The position numbers were made by a program, and so were the translations under genes. From the NCBI GenBank assembly GCA_035438705.1, contig DAORIV010000003.1:9834-73833 (forward strand): a DNA stretch of 64,000 nucleotides. Reading direction: 5' to 3'. The number at the start of each line of letters is the position of its first letter. Positions within the stretch are counted from its first letter, which is position 1. The stretch is from C7867-006 sp035438705 (GTDB taxonomy: Bacteria > Patescibacteriota > Minisyncoccia > Phycocordibacterales > DATDWN01). The notes under the pieces are model-generated. The model had not been told where the DNA came from, did not search any database, and saw only the letters and a list, made by a program, of their open reading frames with translations. Shown in pieces: positions 8,699 through 17,001 of the stretch.

Positions 8699-9275
8699 CA
8701 TGTTTCCACAAATTACTTTGTGCATTGGACTATAACTTCATGTACCGAAAGGCACACTGTTGATGTTTAGTCTCTACGGGCGTTTATGAATTTCATCAAG
8801 AATGCGATACAAAATCGCAAATGTTTTGTTGCCACCCAAAAAAGGGTGGCGACCCTAACTGGATTCGAACCAGTGTCCTCGCTTTTCTTTTGGATGAGCA
8901 AGTGTCCTAGGCCTCTGGACGATAGGGTCCTAACAAAACGAAAGAACGACATTTCTCACTTGAGAAATGGCGGTAGTGAAAATGAGATCCCTGTACTAGC
9001 GGTCCTCGCTCTTCGAGCCAACGGCGTGCCAGTCTGGTCTATCTTCACTACCTCAACAATTCTTGATGAAATTCACAAACTTCCCTCGGTATTATCCAAA
9101 ACAAAAAATTAAATTGTTTGGACTCCACCGATATAAATCAACTTTAATCGCACGAATGCGACCGCCGTGATTTGATTGGTTCCTTATCTTTATTCATAAA
9201 CGAAAATTCCTCTGAGGATTCAGATTGTGGAGAAATCCAGATTTTTTAGCAAGCTAAAAAGAAATGAAATTCTCC
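8699..9275 (-). other. Group I intron in 23S rRNA at site 2593, with tRNA-like insert
   Basis: The 23S sequence breaks after GACCGT (E. coli U2593) and resumes at CGTGAGACAGG, so removing 577 nt restores the conserved sequence. The last intron base is G, as group I splicing requires. Core elements are present on the minus strand: the R-type segment GTAGAGACTAAACA and the S-type segment AAGTTATAGTCC, which form P7. Site 2593 is also where the Chlamydomonas chloroplast intron encoding I-CreI sits. No homing-endonuclease frame exists here. A peripheral domain bounded by an 18-nt inverted repeat (8786-8803 with 9061-9078) holds several hairpins and the tRNA-like sequence at 8847-8929. Confidence 0.88.
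8847..8929 (-). tRNA. tRNA-Glu-like element inside the 23S intron (oversized anticodon loop)
   Basis: On the minus strand a cloverleaf can be drawn: acceptor GACCCTA/TAGGGTC with discriminator G and an encoded CCA, D arm GTCC/GGAC with a loop containing GG, T arm ACTGG/CCAGT with loop TTCGAAT. The D arm and flanks resemble bacterial tRNA-Glu (TCGTC-AGAGGCC-AGGACA). The anticodon stem CTTGC/GCGAG closes a 15-nt loop, not 7, and no standard anticodon with a 5' U and 3' purine is obvious. The CCA also starts a CCACCC/GGGTGG hairpin with a T6 loop, and a TTTTGTT/AACAAAA stem brackets the whole. It may be a decayed tRNA, a tRNA with a small insertion, or a structural mimic. Decoding function is doubtful. 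Confidence 0.6.
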
Positions 9276-9907
9276 ACGGTCTGAACCCAGCTCGCGTAAG
9301 ATTTTAAATGGCGAACAGCCATACCCTTGGGAGCTTCTTCACCCCCAGGATATCTTGAGCCGACATCGAGGTGCCGAACTGTGCCGTCGCTATGGACGCT
9401 TAGGCACAACCAGCCTGTTATCCCCAGGGTAGCTTTTATCCGATAATCTCCGGCCGCCTCTAAAACGGACCGTCGGTTCACTATGTTCCACTTTCGTGTC
9501 TGTTTGACAAGTACGTCTTACAGTTAAGCCAGCTTATGCCATTACACTATCGGTATGGTTTCCATTCACACCTAGCTGACCTTAATAAACTCCTCCGTTA
9601 CTCTTTAGGAGGATAGCGCCCCACTAAAACTGCCCACCAGAAACTGTCTCTGTCCGTTTTTTCCGTACAGGTTAGAAAGTATATCAAACAAGATGGCTAT
9701 TTCACTGACGACTCCAGGCTACCCGAAAGTGCCCTTCAAAGTCTCACCACTATGCTACGCATGCAAAACATACCCTCAATATCAAGTTGCAGTAAAGCTC
9801 CTGGGGTCTTTTCGTCTAACTGCGGGTAACCGGCATCTTCACCGGTATTGTATTTTCACCGAGCAAATCCCCGAGACAGTTCTCCAGTCATTATACCATT
9901 CGTGCAC

Positions 9908-10255
<348 letters not shown>

Positions 10256-11667
10256 CAGGGCTTATATAATCAACCTAAAATCTTGCGACTCTCGGCTACC
10301 ATATTTGACCTTCTGGCATTGGTCAGGCATCACCCCCTATACATCCTCTTACGAGTTCGCAGGGAGCTGTGTTTTTGATAAACAGTTGCCAGAGATACTT
10401 TAGCTGCGGCCCACCGAAGTGGGCAAGCCTTATTCCGAAGTTACGGCTGCTTTTTTGCCGAGTTCCTTGGGGATCTCTCACTCGTTCGCCTTGGTCTACT
10501 CGACCTGACTACCTGTGTCGGTTTACGGTACGGATCTTATGTGATTAAGCTTAGAAATTTTTCTTGAAAGCGTGCTTTGTATAATCCCCTAGACTTACGC
10601 CCGGGTTTAAATACTGCTTGGTATTATCATTTAAGAAAGTGTGCGGATTTACCTACACAGCTACCTCACAGTACATACTCAAATCCAATAATGAGCTATA
10701 CATACTACCCTCCGTCCTTCCATCGCATCACACAAAAGTGCAGGAATATTAACCTGCTGTCCATCGGCTGCGACTCTCGTCATTGCCTTAGGCCCGACTA
10801 ACCCTGCTCTGATTGACATTGAACAGGAAACCTCAGTCTTTCGGCGCTGGGGGTTCTCGCCCCAGTTGTGGTTACTTGTGCCAACATTCTTACTTCGCAA
10901 CGCTCCAGCGTGGGTCACCCCTTCGCCTTCACAGCAGATACGAATACTCTCCTACCGCTTGTCTTTTCCGAAGAAAAAACAAACCCTCAGTTTCGGTACA
11001 TAACTTAGCCCCGATTATTTGCGGCGCGGAATCTCTTACTGAGTGAGCTGTTACGCTATCTTTCAAGGGTGGCTGCTTCTAAGCCTACCTCCTCAGTGTC
11101 TACGAAATTCCACCACCTTAAGCGCACTTAGTTATGATTTAGGGACCTTAAATAGAGATCTAGGCTGTTTCCTTTTTGACGTACGGAGCTTAGCCCCCGC
11201 CGTCTAACTGCCGTATAGTTAATCTTCCGTATTCGGAGTTTGATAGGTCTCACGAGATTGCTCCCTGTTGAGACCTTCCAGTGCTCTACCCCGGAAGGGT
11301 AAATACGACGCTAGCCCAAAAGCTATTTCGGAGAGAACCAGCTATTACCAGGCTCGATTAGCTTTTCACTTCTTACCACAAGTCATCCCAATGTATTGCA
11401 CGGCAAACGGGTTCGGGCCTCCATCTATCTTTCGATAAACTTCACCCTGCTCATGGCAAGCTCGCTCTGGCTTCGGGTCTAATGCACACGATATATTCGC
11501 GCTATTCACACTCGGTTTCCCTGAGACTCCATCCGACAAAGGACTTAGTCAAACCGCGTACATTAACTCGTTGGCTCATTCTTCAATAGGCACGCCGTGA
11601 CGGATATAAATACCCGCTCCGACTCCTTGTAAGCATATGGTTTCAGATCTATTTCACTCCCCTTATA

Positions 11668-11710
<43 letters not shown>

Positions 11711-12244
11711 ATCTTTAAATGTATTTAGCCTTACCGGTTAGTACCGGCAGATTCCTCCGAGCTATTCATGTCTCGAAGTACTCAAGAACAGAAACAAAGA
11801 AGATATTATTTTTTCGCTCACGGGACCATTACCCTCTAGGGTTGTGCTTTCCAGCACATTAAACTAAAATAATATTTTTTAACTTCTCTCACAATAAATT
11901 GTGACGTCTCTGCCTTACAACCCCACCCCGCCATCCTCATTTCCAATTTCTCAGAAACAAAGATAGAAGGGTGGTTTGGGCTTTTGCGTTTTCGCTCGCC
12001 GCTATTTACGCAATAACAATTGTTCTCTTTTCCTCCAGGTACTGAAATGTTTTACTTCCCTGGGTGCACGATCTAGATAAACTCTAGACCAACGACATGT
12101 AGTCGTTAGGTTTCCCCATTCAGAAATTTTCGGATTAACGGTTGCTAGGCACCTCCCCGAAACTTATCGCAGCCATGCTACGTCTTTCATCGCCATTTAA
12201 AGTCAAGGCATCCACCATACGCTCTTAAATTTCCCATTAGGAAA

Positions 12245-12606
12245 TTTAAAAACCACAAGTTACAAAAAACGACCACTCGCTTTTTATAACAATTACTTTG
12301 TTCTGTTACATATTATGTAACAGATGTTTGTTTTGTATTCCTACAATCAGAATACAAAACTGTTTTACTTTTTCCATCTACACTTTCCGAAAAGACCCCG
12401 GACCAAAGTCCGAAATTTTTAAATGTGTGATGGCATGAACCCTGGGAAAGATTGCGTCTTTCTTTCGGGAATATTTTCAAGGGACTCTTCAGATATCCTT
12501 GTTAAGAAAATCGCTCCTATTCAGAGCGATTTTCGAGCAACAACCTATTAGGCGTTTATCGTTTTGATCGCTTTGAATTTGGTTGAATTTTTAACATATC
12601 TGAGAT
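12245..12606 (-). other. Leader of the 23S-5S transcript
   Basis: About 360 nt between the promoter and the 23S 5' end hold no gene I can support. They contain a perfect 10-bp hairpin AAAATCGCTC/GAGCGATTTT at about 12510-12537, a CGGAC/GTCCG hairpin near 12398-12412, and AT-rich spacer with TTAAATTTCC that pairs with the 3' flank of 23S for processing. A short open frame overlapping 12556-12804 is crossed by the terminator and promoter and is not a gene. Confidence 0.6.
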
Positions 12607-12613
12607 AGGGGTA

Positions 12614-12642
12614 AGTATATAGGAGAGTGTTTGTAATGTCAA
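12614..12642 (-). promoter_or_regulatory. Consensus promoter of the 23S-5S rRNA unit
   Basis: Minus strand TTGACA (12637-12642), exactly 17 nt spacer, TATACT (12614-12619). It is the strongest promoter match in the window and faces the 23S gene. Confidence 0.8.
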
Positions 12643-12681
12643 ATACCATATTTGCTTTATTTGTGTGGACAAAATACAAAT

Positions 12682-12708
12682 AAAAAAGCCCATTTTATGG
12701 GCTTTTTT
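12682..12708 (-). terminator. Terminator after the MscS-like membrane protein gene
   Basis: AAAAAAGCCCAT / ATGGGCTTTTTT perfect hairpin with a 3-nt loop; functional in either direction. It isolates the membrane protein gene from the rRNA promoter. Confidence 0.85.
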
Positions 12709-12730
12709 ATAAATCAAAAAATATATTATT

Positions 12731-13420
12731 TTAGTGATTTGAAGACATTTTCTCAGAAACTTTTGACACAACCCTACTAGCAGCCTCTTGTCCTCCAAGT
12801 CCAAATGAAAGACCTAAAGCTAGAGAAACTGCTACTACAAATCCTGTAAATAGAGTTTGTATGAAAGCACCAGCAATACCCATTTGTGATAGGGCTACCA
12901 AAATAGCAAATACCCACACAGCCCATTTTGATACTAGACCCAAGAAGTTTGCTTGTGATACTTCTGCAGCTTTTGCTGAAGCAGTAACCACTCTTGATAG
13001 AACATCACCAACTACACCTCCTACCATAAGAACAAGAACTGAGATGATAAGTTGTGGTAGATATCCTGTTACGATTTGTCTTAGAAAGTTTGTAACTTGA
13101 TCCAAACCAAGTACATCAAAACTTGCGATTAGGAAAACAACAATTACAAAATATTTAACTAGACTTCCAATAAAGTGTCCTGAATTTAATTCCAATCCAG
13201 ATCGCTTTACTAGTTTTCCAACACCAGCTCTTTCTAGAGAGTCATCAAATTTTATCATTTGCATAAAATGTGAAATTCCCCTAGATATTAGTGCACCTAT
13301 TGCCCAACCCAAGCACAATATAACTATTGCAACTACAAGGTTTGGAATAAATGTGATTACACCAACCCAAAGTGATTGAAATGAAGCTTCTAAAACCTCA
13401 CGCCATGTATTAAGAATCAT
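12731..13420 (-). CDS. Conserved TM-helix protein, mechanosensitive-channel-like
   Basis: I place the start at the Met of MILNTWREVL (13420, giving 229 residues), because the upstream extension is unlike the family. The protein has four to five hydrophobic helices, with duplicated segments of the form NLVVAIVILCLGWAIGALISRGI and PQLIISVLVLMVGGVVGDVLSRVV. These match the conserved TM-helix repeat (PF05552) found in small MscS/CmpX-like proteins. The C-terminal GLSFGLGGQEAASRVV resembles the pore-lining Gly/Ala-rich helix of that group. It likely forms a membrane channel or stress-response complex. No MscS cytoplasmic beta domain is present, so this is a short version. The neighbouring regulator ends 94 nt upstream of this start. 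Confidence 0.75.
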   Translation of the reverse strand: MILNTWREVLEASFQSLWVGVITFIPNLVVAIVILCLGWAIGALISRGISHFMQMIKFDDSLERAGVGKLVKRSGLELNSGHFIGSLVKYFVIVVFLIASFDVLGLDQVTNFLRQIVTGYLPQLIISVLVLMVGGVVGDVLSRVVTASAKAAEVSQANFLGLVSKWAVWVFAILVALSQMGIAGAFIQTLFTGFVVAVSLALGLSFGLGGQEAASRVVSKVSEKMSSNH

Positions 13421-13514
13421 ATAAACAATATTAAATAATAATAAGTATATTATACCACCCCTGTAAAACCCCTTTCCATACCCTACTGTGCATAAGAGCA
13501 GAGTCTCCAAATAT

Positions 13515-14099
13515 CTATTCTAAGCCTAATTTATTGAGTATTTTTTTATGAGGATAGTCTAAAATGTCTCTAGTTAGCTTGTCGAACATGCTTAGTCTGT
13601 ATTTAAAATCCTCAGTAGTGAAGTGGGCGTACTTTAGCTCCTTACCTATCTCTGCCTCCAAGCTAAGCATGAGACTTTCCAAGTTAGATCTTTTAATACC
13701 ATCACCTACTATAAACACATCCACTCGACTTTCTGGATCTTGAATAAAAACACCAGCTACAATAATAAGCTTTATCGAACCAAGTTTTGAAATCTTTTTT
13801 ATTAATTCTTTTGGTTGTAGGGGCTCTAGATTAATCAAAAAATTTTGAAGCGGAAGTAAGTATGAAAAATTTGTATTCATAATATAACCTTGAACATGTT
13901 TTCCGTTTCTAGACCCCACTCTCCTTTTCAAAAAATCTATTTTCTCTAACAACAATATTTCTCTTCTAACTCTTGATGTGTCTTCATCAATTTTTTCACT
14001 TATAGTTTTTGAATCAAAAATTCTATCAGGACTGAACAAAAATAATCTCATTATTTTTACCTTTGTTTCCGATCCGAAAAGTTTCCCGAGCGTTTCCAT
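13515..14099 (-). CDS. Winged-helix protein with nucleotidyltransferase-like C-terminal domain
   Basis: I choose the Met at 14099 (METLGKLFGSETKVKI, 194 residues) because a TATAAT box ends 7 nt before it and overlaps the alternative start at 14108. Residues about 1-85 form a winged helix: KVKIMRLFLFSPDRIF, then TISEKIDEDTSRVRREI as the recognition helix, then a wing ending in the HVQGYIMN stretch. Residues about 95-190 resemble a minimal nucleotidyltransferase fold (SIKLIIVAGVFIQDPESRVDVFIVGDGI), but the GSxxxG signature is not intact, so catalysis is unlikely. Such fusions act as DNA-binding regulators of unknown ligand. It lies upstream of the channel-like gene in the same direction. Confidence 0.7.
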   Translation of the reverse strand: METLGKLFGSETKVKIMRLFLFSPDRIFDSKTISEKIDEDTSRVRREILLLEKIDFLKRRVGSRNGKHVQGYIMNTNFSYLLPLQNFLINLEPLQPKELIKKISKLGSIKLIIVAGVFIQDPESRVDVFIVGDGIKRSNLESLMLSLEAEIGKELKYAHFTTEDFKYRLSMFDKLTRDILDYPHKKILNKLGLE

Positions 14100-14106
14100 G
14101 GGACTC

Positions 14107-14112
14107 ATTATA
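14107..14112 (-). promoter_or_regulatory. -10 box of a probable leaderless promoter (winged-helix gene)
   Basis: TATAAT on the minus strand, 7 nt before the ATG at 14099. Confidence 0.55.
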
Positions 14113-14171
14113 AGGATTTTTGTAATTAGGGAAAGAGTTGACTTTTCAACAGAAAATTACGAAAAATAACA

Positions 14172-14201
14172 AAAAAACCGAACTAGAATGTTCGGTTTTT
14201 T
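14172..14201. terminator. Bidirectional terminator
   Basis: AAAAAACCGAAC / GTTCGGTTTTTT stem with a 6-nt loop. It separates the rplL end from the winged-helix gene promoter. Confidence 0.85.
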
Positions 14202-14259
14202 GTTAATTTTAGTGTTACCTTGTCAGGAATATTTTGTTCGCCGACGCACGGTGGTTTTC

Positions 14260-14370
14260 CGCTTCCTTACAGGAACTGTACACCTATTCTATTTTTTACT
14301 TCATAAATTCGTAAAAAATTATCATAGGTCTTGCGTTTGGGTCCCAACCCAAACTCACCCCGCCTCGCAA
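14260..14370 (+). repeat. Copy E1 of the dispersed stem-loop repeat (extended form)
   Basis: Core GGTCTTGCG (14327-14335), a 7-bp TTTGGGT/ACCCAAA hairpin and CTCACCCCGCCTCG (to 14367). The preceding segment from about 14260, with TTACAGGAACTGTACAC and a TTTTTTAC/GTAAAAAA hairpin, matches the element in the rplJ leader in opposite orientation. Confidence 0.7.
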
Positions 14371-14397
14371 CCTGTCCGTAAAGTAACTTTGAAATTA

Positions 14398-14799
14398 CTA
14401 TTTCAAAGTTACTTTCGCTCCTGCCTCCTCAAGAGATTTCTTTAGTTTCTCTGCGTCTTCTTTCTTCATTCCTTCCTTTAGCATTGCTGGAGCACCATCA
14501 ACTAGATCCTTAGCTTCCTTTAGACCAAGTCCTAGAGCTTCTTTAACAACCTTAATAACTGCAATTTTTTGTGCACCTCCATCTGTTAGTTCAACAGATT
14601 TTGTAGATGATTCATCTGCACCACCCGCTGCTGCACCTCCTGCTGGAGCTGCTACAGCTACAGCTGCTGCTGATACTCCGAATTTCTCTTCTAAGTGTTT
14701 TACTAGCTCATGTAGATCTAGTACTGACATTTTTTCTATTGCTTCTACTACAGCTTTGAATTTTGCTGGAGTTTCAACTATTTTGTTTTCTGTTTCCAT
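14398..14799 (-). CDS. rplL: Ribosomal protein bL12 (L7/L12)
   Basis: A 133-residue stalk protein of the large subunit, which recruits and activates translation GTPases. The N-terminal dimerisation domain (residues about 10-42, VEAIEKMSVLDLHELVKHLEEKFGV) is followed by an Ala/Gly-rich hinge (about 44-62) and a C-terminal domain with KIAVIKVVKEALGLGLKEAKDLVD, which contains the conserved factor-binding helices. It ends GAKVTLK. It lies 55 nt downstream of rplJ, the usual pair encoding the L10-L12 stalk, and should be co-transcribed from the rplJ promoter. Confidence 0.97.
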   Translation of the reverse strand: METENKIVETPAKFKAVVEAIEKMSVLDLHELVKHLEEKFGVSAAAVAVAAPAGGAAAGGADESSTKSVELTDGGAQKIAVIKVVKEALGLGLKEAKDLVDGAPAMLKEGMKKEDAEKLKKSLEEAGAKVTLK

Positions 14800-14854
14800 A
14801 ATAATATTTTAATTATTTTTTTCTGTTAAATTTATAAAATTATCTACGATAATT

Positions 14855-15352
14855 TTATGCTTGTGTCTCCTTCTTTTTTGCCACCTCACTTAGTGCCATA
14901 ACGAAACCTTGTATTGGTGAATTGATAAGATTAACAAATTGAGCTTGTAGAGTTTTAAGACTTGGAATTTGTGAGATAACCAACATCTCTTCCTTTGTCA
15001 TAAATTTATTTTCAAAAACTCCACCAACTATTTGTATCTTCTTTTCAAGTTTCTTTTGAAACTCGTAAACCCCTCTAGCTCCTTCAATAGGATCAGTACC
15101 ATAAACTATACCGAGCTCACCTGGTAATTCTGGCATTTGACCTTCAAATCCAGCTTCACTAAGAGCTTTCTTAGTTAGTGTTTTCTTTGCAATGGTATAT
15201 CCAACCCCTTTTTCTCTCAAAGCCTTTCTTATTATTGAAGACTCTGATACTGGAAGAGCATGAAAGTTTATAAAAACAATCGAAGAAGAGTCCTTAACTA
15301 TTTTCTGTAGTTTAGATAGGATCTCCCCCTTTTTTTCTCTTGTTAAAGCCAT
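14855..15352 (-). CDS. rplJ: Ribosomal protein uL10
   Basis: A 165-residue L10 that anchors bL12 dimers to the GTPase-associated region of 23S rRNA. The start MALTREKKGEILSKL and the RNA-binding segment SSIVFINFHALPVSESSIIRKALREKG match the family, as do YTIAKKTLTKKAL and GELGIVYGTDPIEGARGV. The C-terminal helix that carries bL12 runs from about residue 135. It is preceded by a 320-nt structured leader, in which L10-L12 autoregulation is expected from other bacteria. rplK and rplA are not adjacent, so the usual L11-L1-L10-L12 order is broken. Confidence 0.95.
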   Translation of the reverse strand: MALTREKKGEILSKLQKIVKDSSSIVFINFHALPVSESSIIRKALREKGVGYTIAKKTLTKKALSEAGFEGQMPELPGELGIVYGTDPIEGARGVYEFQKKLEKKIQIVGGVFENKFMTKEEMLVISQIPSLKTLQAQFVNLINSPIQGFVMALSEVAKKKETQA

Positions 15353-15673
15353 ATTTATTAAAACCTGTAAATTTGGCGAACTCCTTCGTTAAAAGTTTAA
15401 AAATTCTCGTCAATGTACAATGTGTACACCTCCTCGCCTTTTCAAACTTTTGCCTTGGATTTCATCCAAATTAATAAGTTTTAGATATATTAATTTATAA
15501 TGTGCGACCTTTTCTAAGGTGGGATTGGGTTGAAACCCAATCGCAAGACTTTCTTCTAATCTTTTACGAATTCAATGAAGTAAAAGATTGAAAAAGTGTA
15601 CTGATCCTGTAAGGATAAGTAAGATTTTACAATCTCGGGCGGACTTACAATTGCCACCTGTCTTTGACCTTAT
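15353..15673 (-). ncRNA. Structured leader of rplJ-rplL (L10-leader type)
   Basis: The leader runs from about 15673 to the ATG at 15352. On the minus strand it can form AATCTTTTAC/GTAAAAGATT, GATTGGGTT/AACCCAATC and TGTACA/TGTACA hairpins. Near the gene AAAAGTTT, then GGCGA, then AAACTTTT, then TCGCC occur in an interleaved order that would make a pseudoknot covering the GAAGGAG ribosome-binding-like site. In well-studied bacteria the L10-L12 complex binds such a leader to repress translation. Applying this here is inference. Part of the leader (about 15510-15612) is shared with repeat copy E1. Confidence 0.65.
15510..15612 (-). repeat. Copy E2 of the dispersed stem-loop repeat, inside the rplJ leader
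   Basis: Minus strand TTACAGGATCAGTACAC, the TTTTAC/GTAAAA hairpin, GTCTTGCG (15542-15549), ATTGGGTT/AACCCAAT and CCCACCTTAG, in the same order as E1 at 14260-14370 but inverted. Confidence 0.7.
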
Positions 15674-15680
15674 GGGTAAC

Positions 15681-15709
15681 ACTTTATAAAAAATAGGGAA
15701 GTTTGTCAA
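15681..15709 (-). promoter_or_regulatory. Promoter of rplJ-rplL
   Basis: Minus strand TTGACA (15704-15709), 17-nt spacer, TAAAGT (15681-15686). Confidence 0.65.
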
Positions 15710-15710
15710 C

Positions 15711-15741
15711 AAAAAAGAGGGAAGTCACTTCCCTCTTTTTT
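15711..15741. terminator. Bidirectional terminator upstream of the rplJ promoter
   Basis: AAAAAAGAGGGAAGT / ACTTCCCTCTTTTTT, a perfect 15-bp stem with a 1-nt centre; it ends the small-protein operon at 15743-16819. Confidence 0.85.
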
Positions 15742-15742
15742 G

Positions 15743-15964
15743 TTAATTTTTTGAATTCATTATTTCTTCAATTTTACTCTTTTCTCTTTTTAGTGCTTCA
15801 ATCCGAGATTTGAGAGAATCGTCATACCTATCCTCTAAAGTTTGAATCTCTGTCTCCAAAGCCTTAATTTGTCCTTGCAAATCCTCTCCACCCACTTCAA
15901 CTGCCCCACTCTCAACAACTTCTATTTCTGGAACATCATTTTGAAATATTTCTCCTTCATTCAT
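15743..15964 (-). CDS. Small acidic coiled-coil protein
   Basis: A 73-residue acidic protein. Residues about 27-70 have a heptad-like pattern (LQGQIKALETEIQTLEDRYD and onward to MNSKN) predicted as one coiled coil; the first 25 residues are Glu/Val-rich and probably disordered. No family recognised. It is the last gene of a three-gene set with a 52-residue single-helix membrane protein and a membrane-anchored TPR protein, all tightly spaced, and is closed by a strong terminator. An accessory or scaffold role with the TPR protein is a guess from position. Confidence 0.6.
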   Translation of the reverse strand: MNEGEIFQNDVPEIEVVESGAVEVGGEDLQGQIKALETEIQTLEDRYDDSLKSRIEALKREKSKIEEIMNSKN

Positions 15965-15968
15965 AGTT

Positions 15969-16127
15969 TTATTTATTATTGTTAATCACACTTGCTGTCT
16001 GACTACTATTTATATTCTGTTGTGCTTCATATAGTCGTGCAGCCAACAAAATAATTATGCTCGTACATATTATAGCAATAAAGCCAAGTAAAAACTTAAA
16101 GAAATCTCTGTCGAAGTATTTCAACAT
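15969..16127 (-). CDS. 52-residue single-helix membrane protein
   Basis: A short frame whose ATG at 16127 overlaps the stop of the TPR gene (TAATG), a typical translational-coupling arrangement. It ends 4 nt before the coiled-coil gene start. The protein starts MLKYFDRDFFKFLLGFIA, with a single membrane helix at residues about 11-30 and a polar tail rich in Gln, Asn and Ser. There is no recognisable family; the operon position with a membrane-anchored TPR protein suggests a small membrane subunit. Confidence 0.55.
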   Translation of the reverse strand: MLKYFDRDFFKFLLGFIAIICTSIIILLAARLYEAQQNINSSQTASVINNNK

Positions 16128-16819
16128 TAGTTTAAGTTTTTCTTAAAGTCTGATAATGCCGGATCGTTAGGTATAACTTTCAAGCCTTGCTCAATTATCG
16201 CTTTTGCTTTAGAAATATCCCCAAATACATCTCTATACGCCTCAGCAAGTTGAATGTAAAGATATGTTTGTTTTGGATCTTTTGATATAGCCTCTTTGTA
16301 ATACATTTCGGCCATGGCATTATCCTTCAAATGATATGCATACAAGAAACCTAAGTTACCACGAGATATAAAATCTGTTGGAGCTTTTTCACTTACATAT
16401 TTCCAAGATATTTTCGCCCCCTCATAGTCACCTGCCATTTTTTGGTACATACCAAGATCTATCCAAGGCAAAAGTTTATTTGGATCAGCTTTTATTTGTG
16501 TTTGAAGTCCAACTATTTTTGAAGTAATCATTGTTTTTACTTCTGGAGTAAAAACTAGCTTACTATCAAAAACTACTGCCCTGTTTAAATCTGGTACAGG
16601 AATTTTTTTAACATTTTCAGTTATTGGAACTTGTTCTATGGTGTAATTCGGATTATTTTTACTTAATTCATCTATTATTACTTGTTCAGTTGTGCTTGCG
16701 TTTGTATTTTCAGTTTCAGTTTTATTTGTTTTTTTATTCATAACCATATACACACCCAATATAAGTATTACAATAAAAACTATTAACGAAATCACTTTTT
16801 GTGTTTTTGTCATTTCCAT
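16127..16819 (-). CDS. Membrane-anchored TPR protein
   Basis: A 230-residue protein: short cytosolic tail, one membrane helix (residues about 8-26), a Thr/Asn-rich linker, then from about residue 100 tandem helical repeats of TPR type (PWIDLGMYQKMAGDYEGAKI; FISRGNLGFLYAYHLKDNAM; TYLYIQLAEAYRDVFGDISK). TPRs are protein-interaction scaffolds. The second Met (MTKTQK, 16813) is an alternative start. The leader is unusual: a 23-25-nt inverted repeat places the first start codon at the base of a long stem. It heads a three-gene operon of small proteins. Confidence 0.75.
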   Translation of the reverse strand: MEMTKTQKVISLIVFIVILILGVYMVMNKKTNKTETENTNASTTEQVIIDELSKNNPNYTIEQVPITENVKKIPVPDLNRAVVFDSKLVFTPEVKTMITSKIVGLQTQIKADPNKLLPWIDLGMYQKMAGDYEGAKISWKYVSEKAPTDFISRGNLGFLYAYHLKDNAMAEMYYKEAISKDPKQTYLYIQLAEAYRDVFGDISKAKAIIEQGLKVIPNDPALSDFKKNLN

Positions 16820-16922
16820 CCCGTTTGAAATAGGAGATCACTTATATATTGATGACCCCTTAGTTGATAGTTAAACTTAACTGAATAATTTTGATATTGA
16901 TCTCCGCTATTTCTTACGGGAT
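16818..16922 (-). promoter_or_regulatory. Structured leader of the TPR operon (long stem at the start codon)
   Basis: Minus-strand 16898-16922 (ATCCCGT..GAAATAGCGGAGATCA) is complementary, with small bulges, to 16818-16840 (TGATCTCCTATTTC..ACGGGAT), which runs into the ATG at 16819. The ~57-nt loop contains another AGTTAAG/TTAACT-type hairpin and a GGGGTCATCA segment. It could hide or expose the start codon; no known riboswitch family is recognised. Confidence 0.5.
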
Positions 16923-16956
16923 CCATATTCAGAATATTAGCATATTTTTATATAAC

Positions 16957-16983
16957 AAAAAACCACCCATTGGGTGGTTTTTT
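16957..16983 (-). terminator. Terminator of the S-layer-like gene
   Basis: AAAAAACCACCC / GGGTGGTTTTTT hairpin with a 3-nt loop, 18 nt after the stop codon. Confidence 0.9.
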
Positions 16984-17001
16984 GAAACACTAATCTAAGT
17001 A

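Noticed and set aside
8699..9275. Homing endonuclease gene within the 2593 intron
   Set aside because: No frame with LAGLIDADG, HNH or GIY-YIG features exists on either strand.
12398..12412. GACCCCGGAC...GTCCG considered as another copy of the dispersed repeat
   Set aside because: It lacks the leading GGTC, the spacing and the CTCGG tail; it is just a short hairpin in the rRNA leader.
12556..12804. 82-codon minus-strand frame
   Set aside because: It is crossed by the channel-gene terminator and the rRNA promoter and overlaps the channel gene's 3' end.
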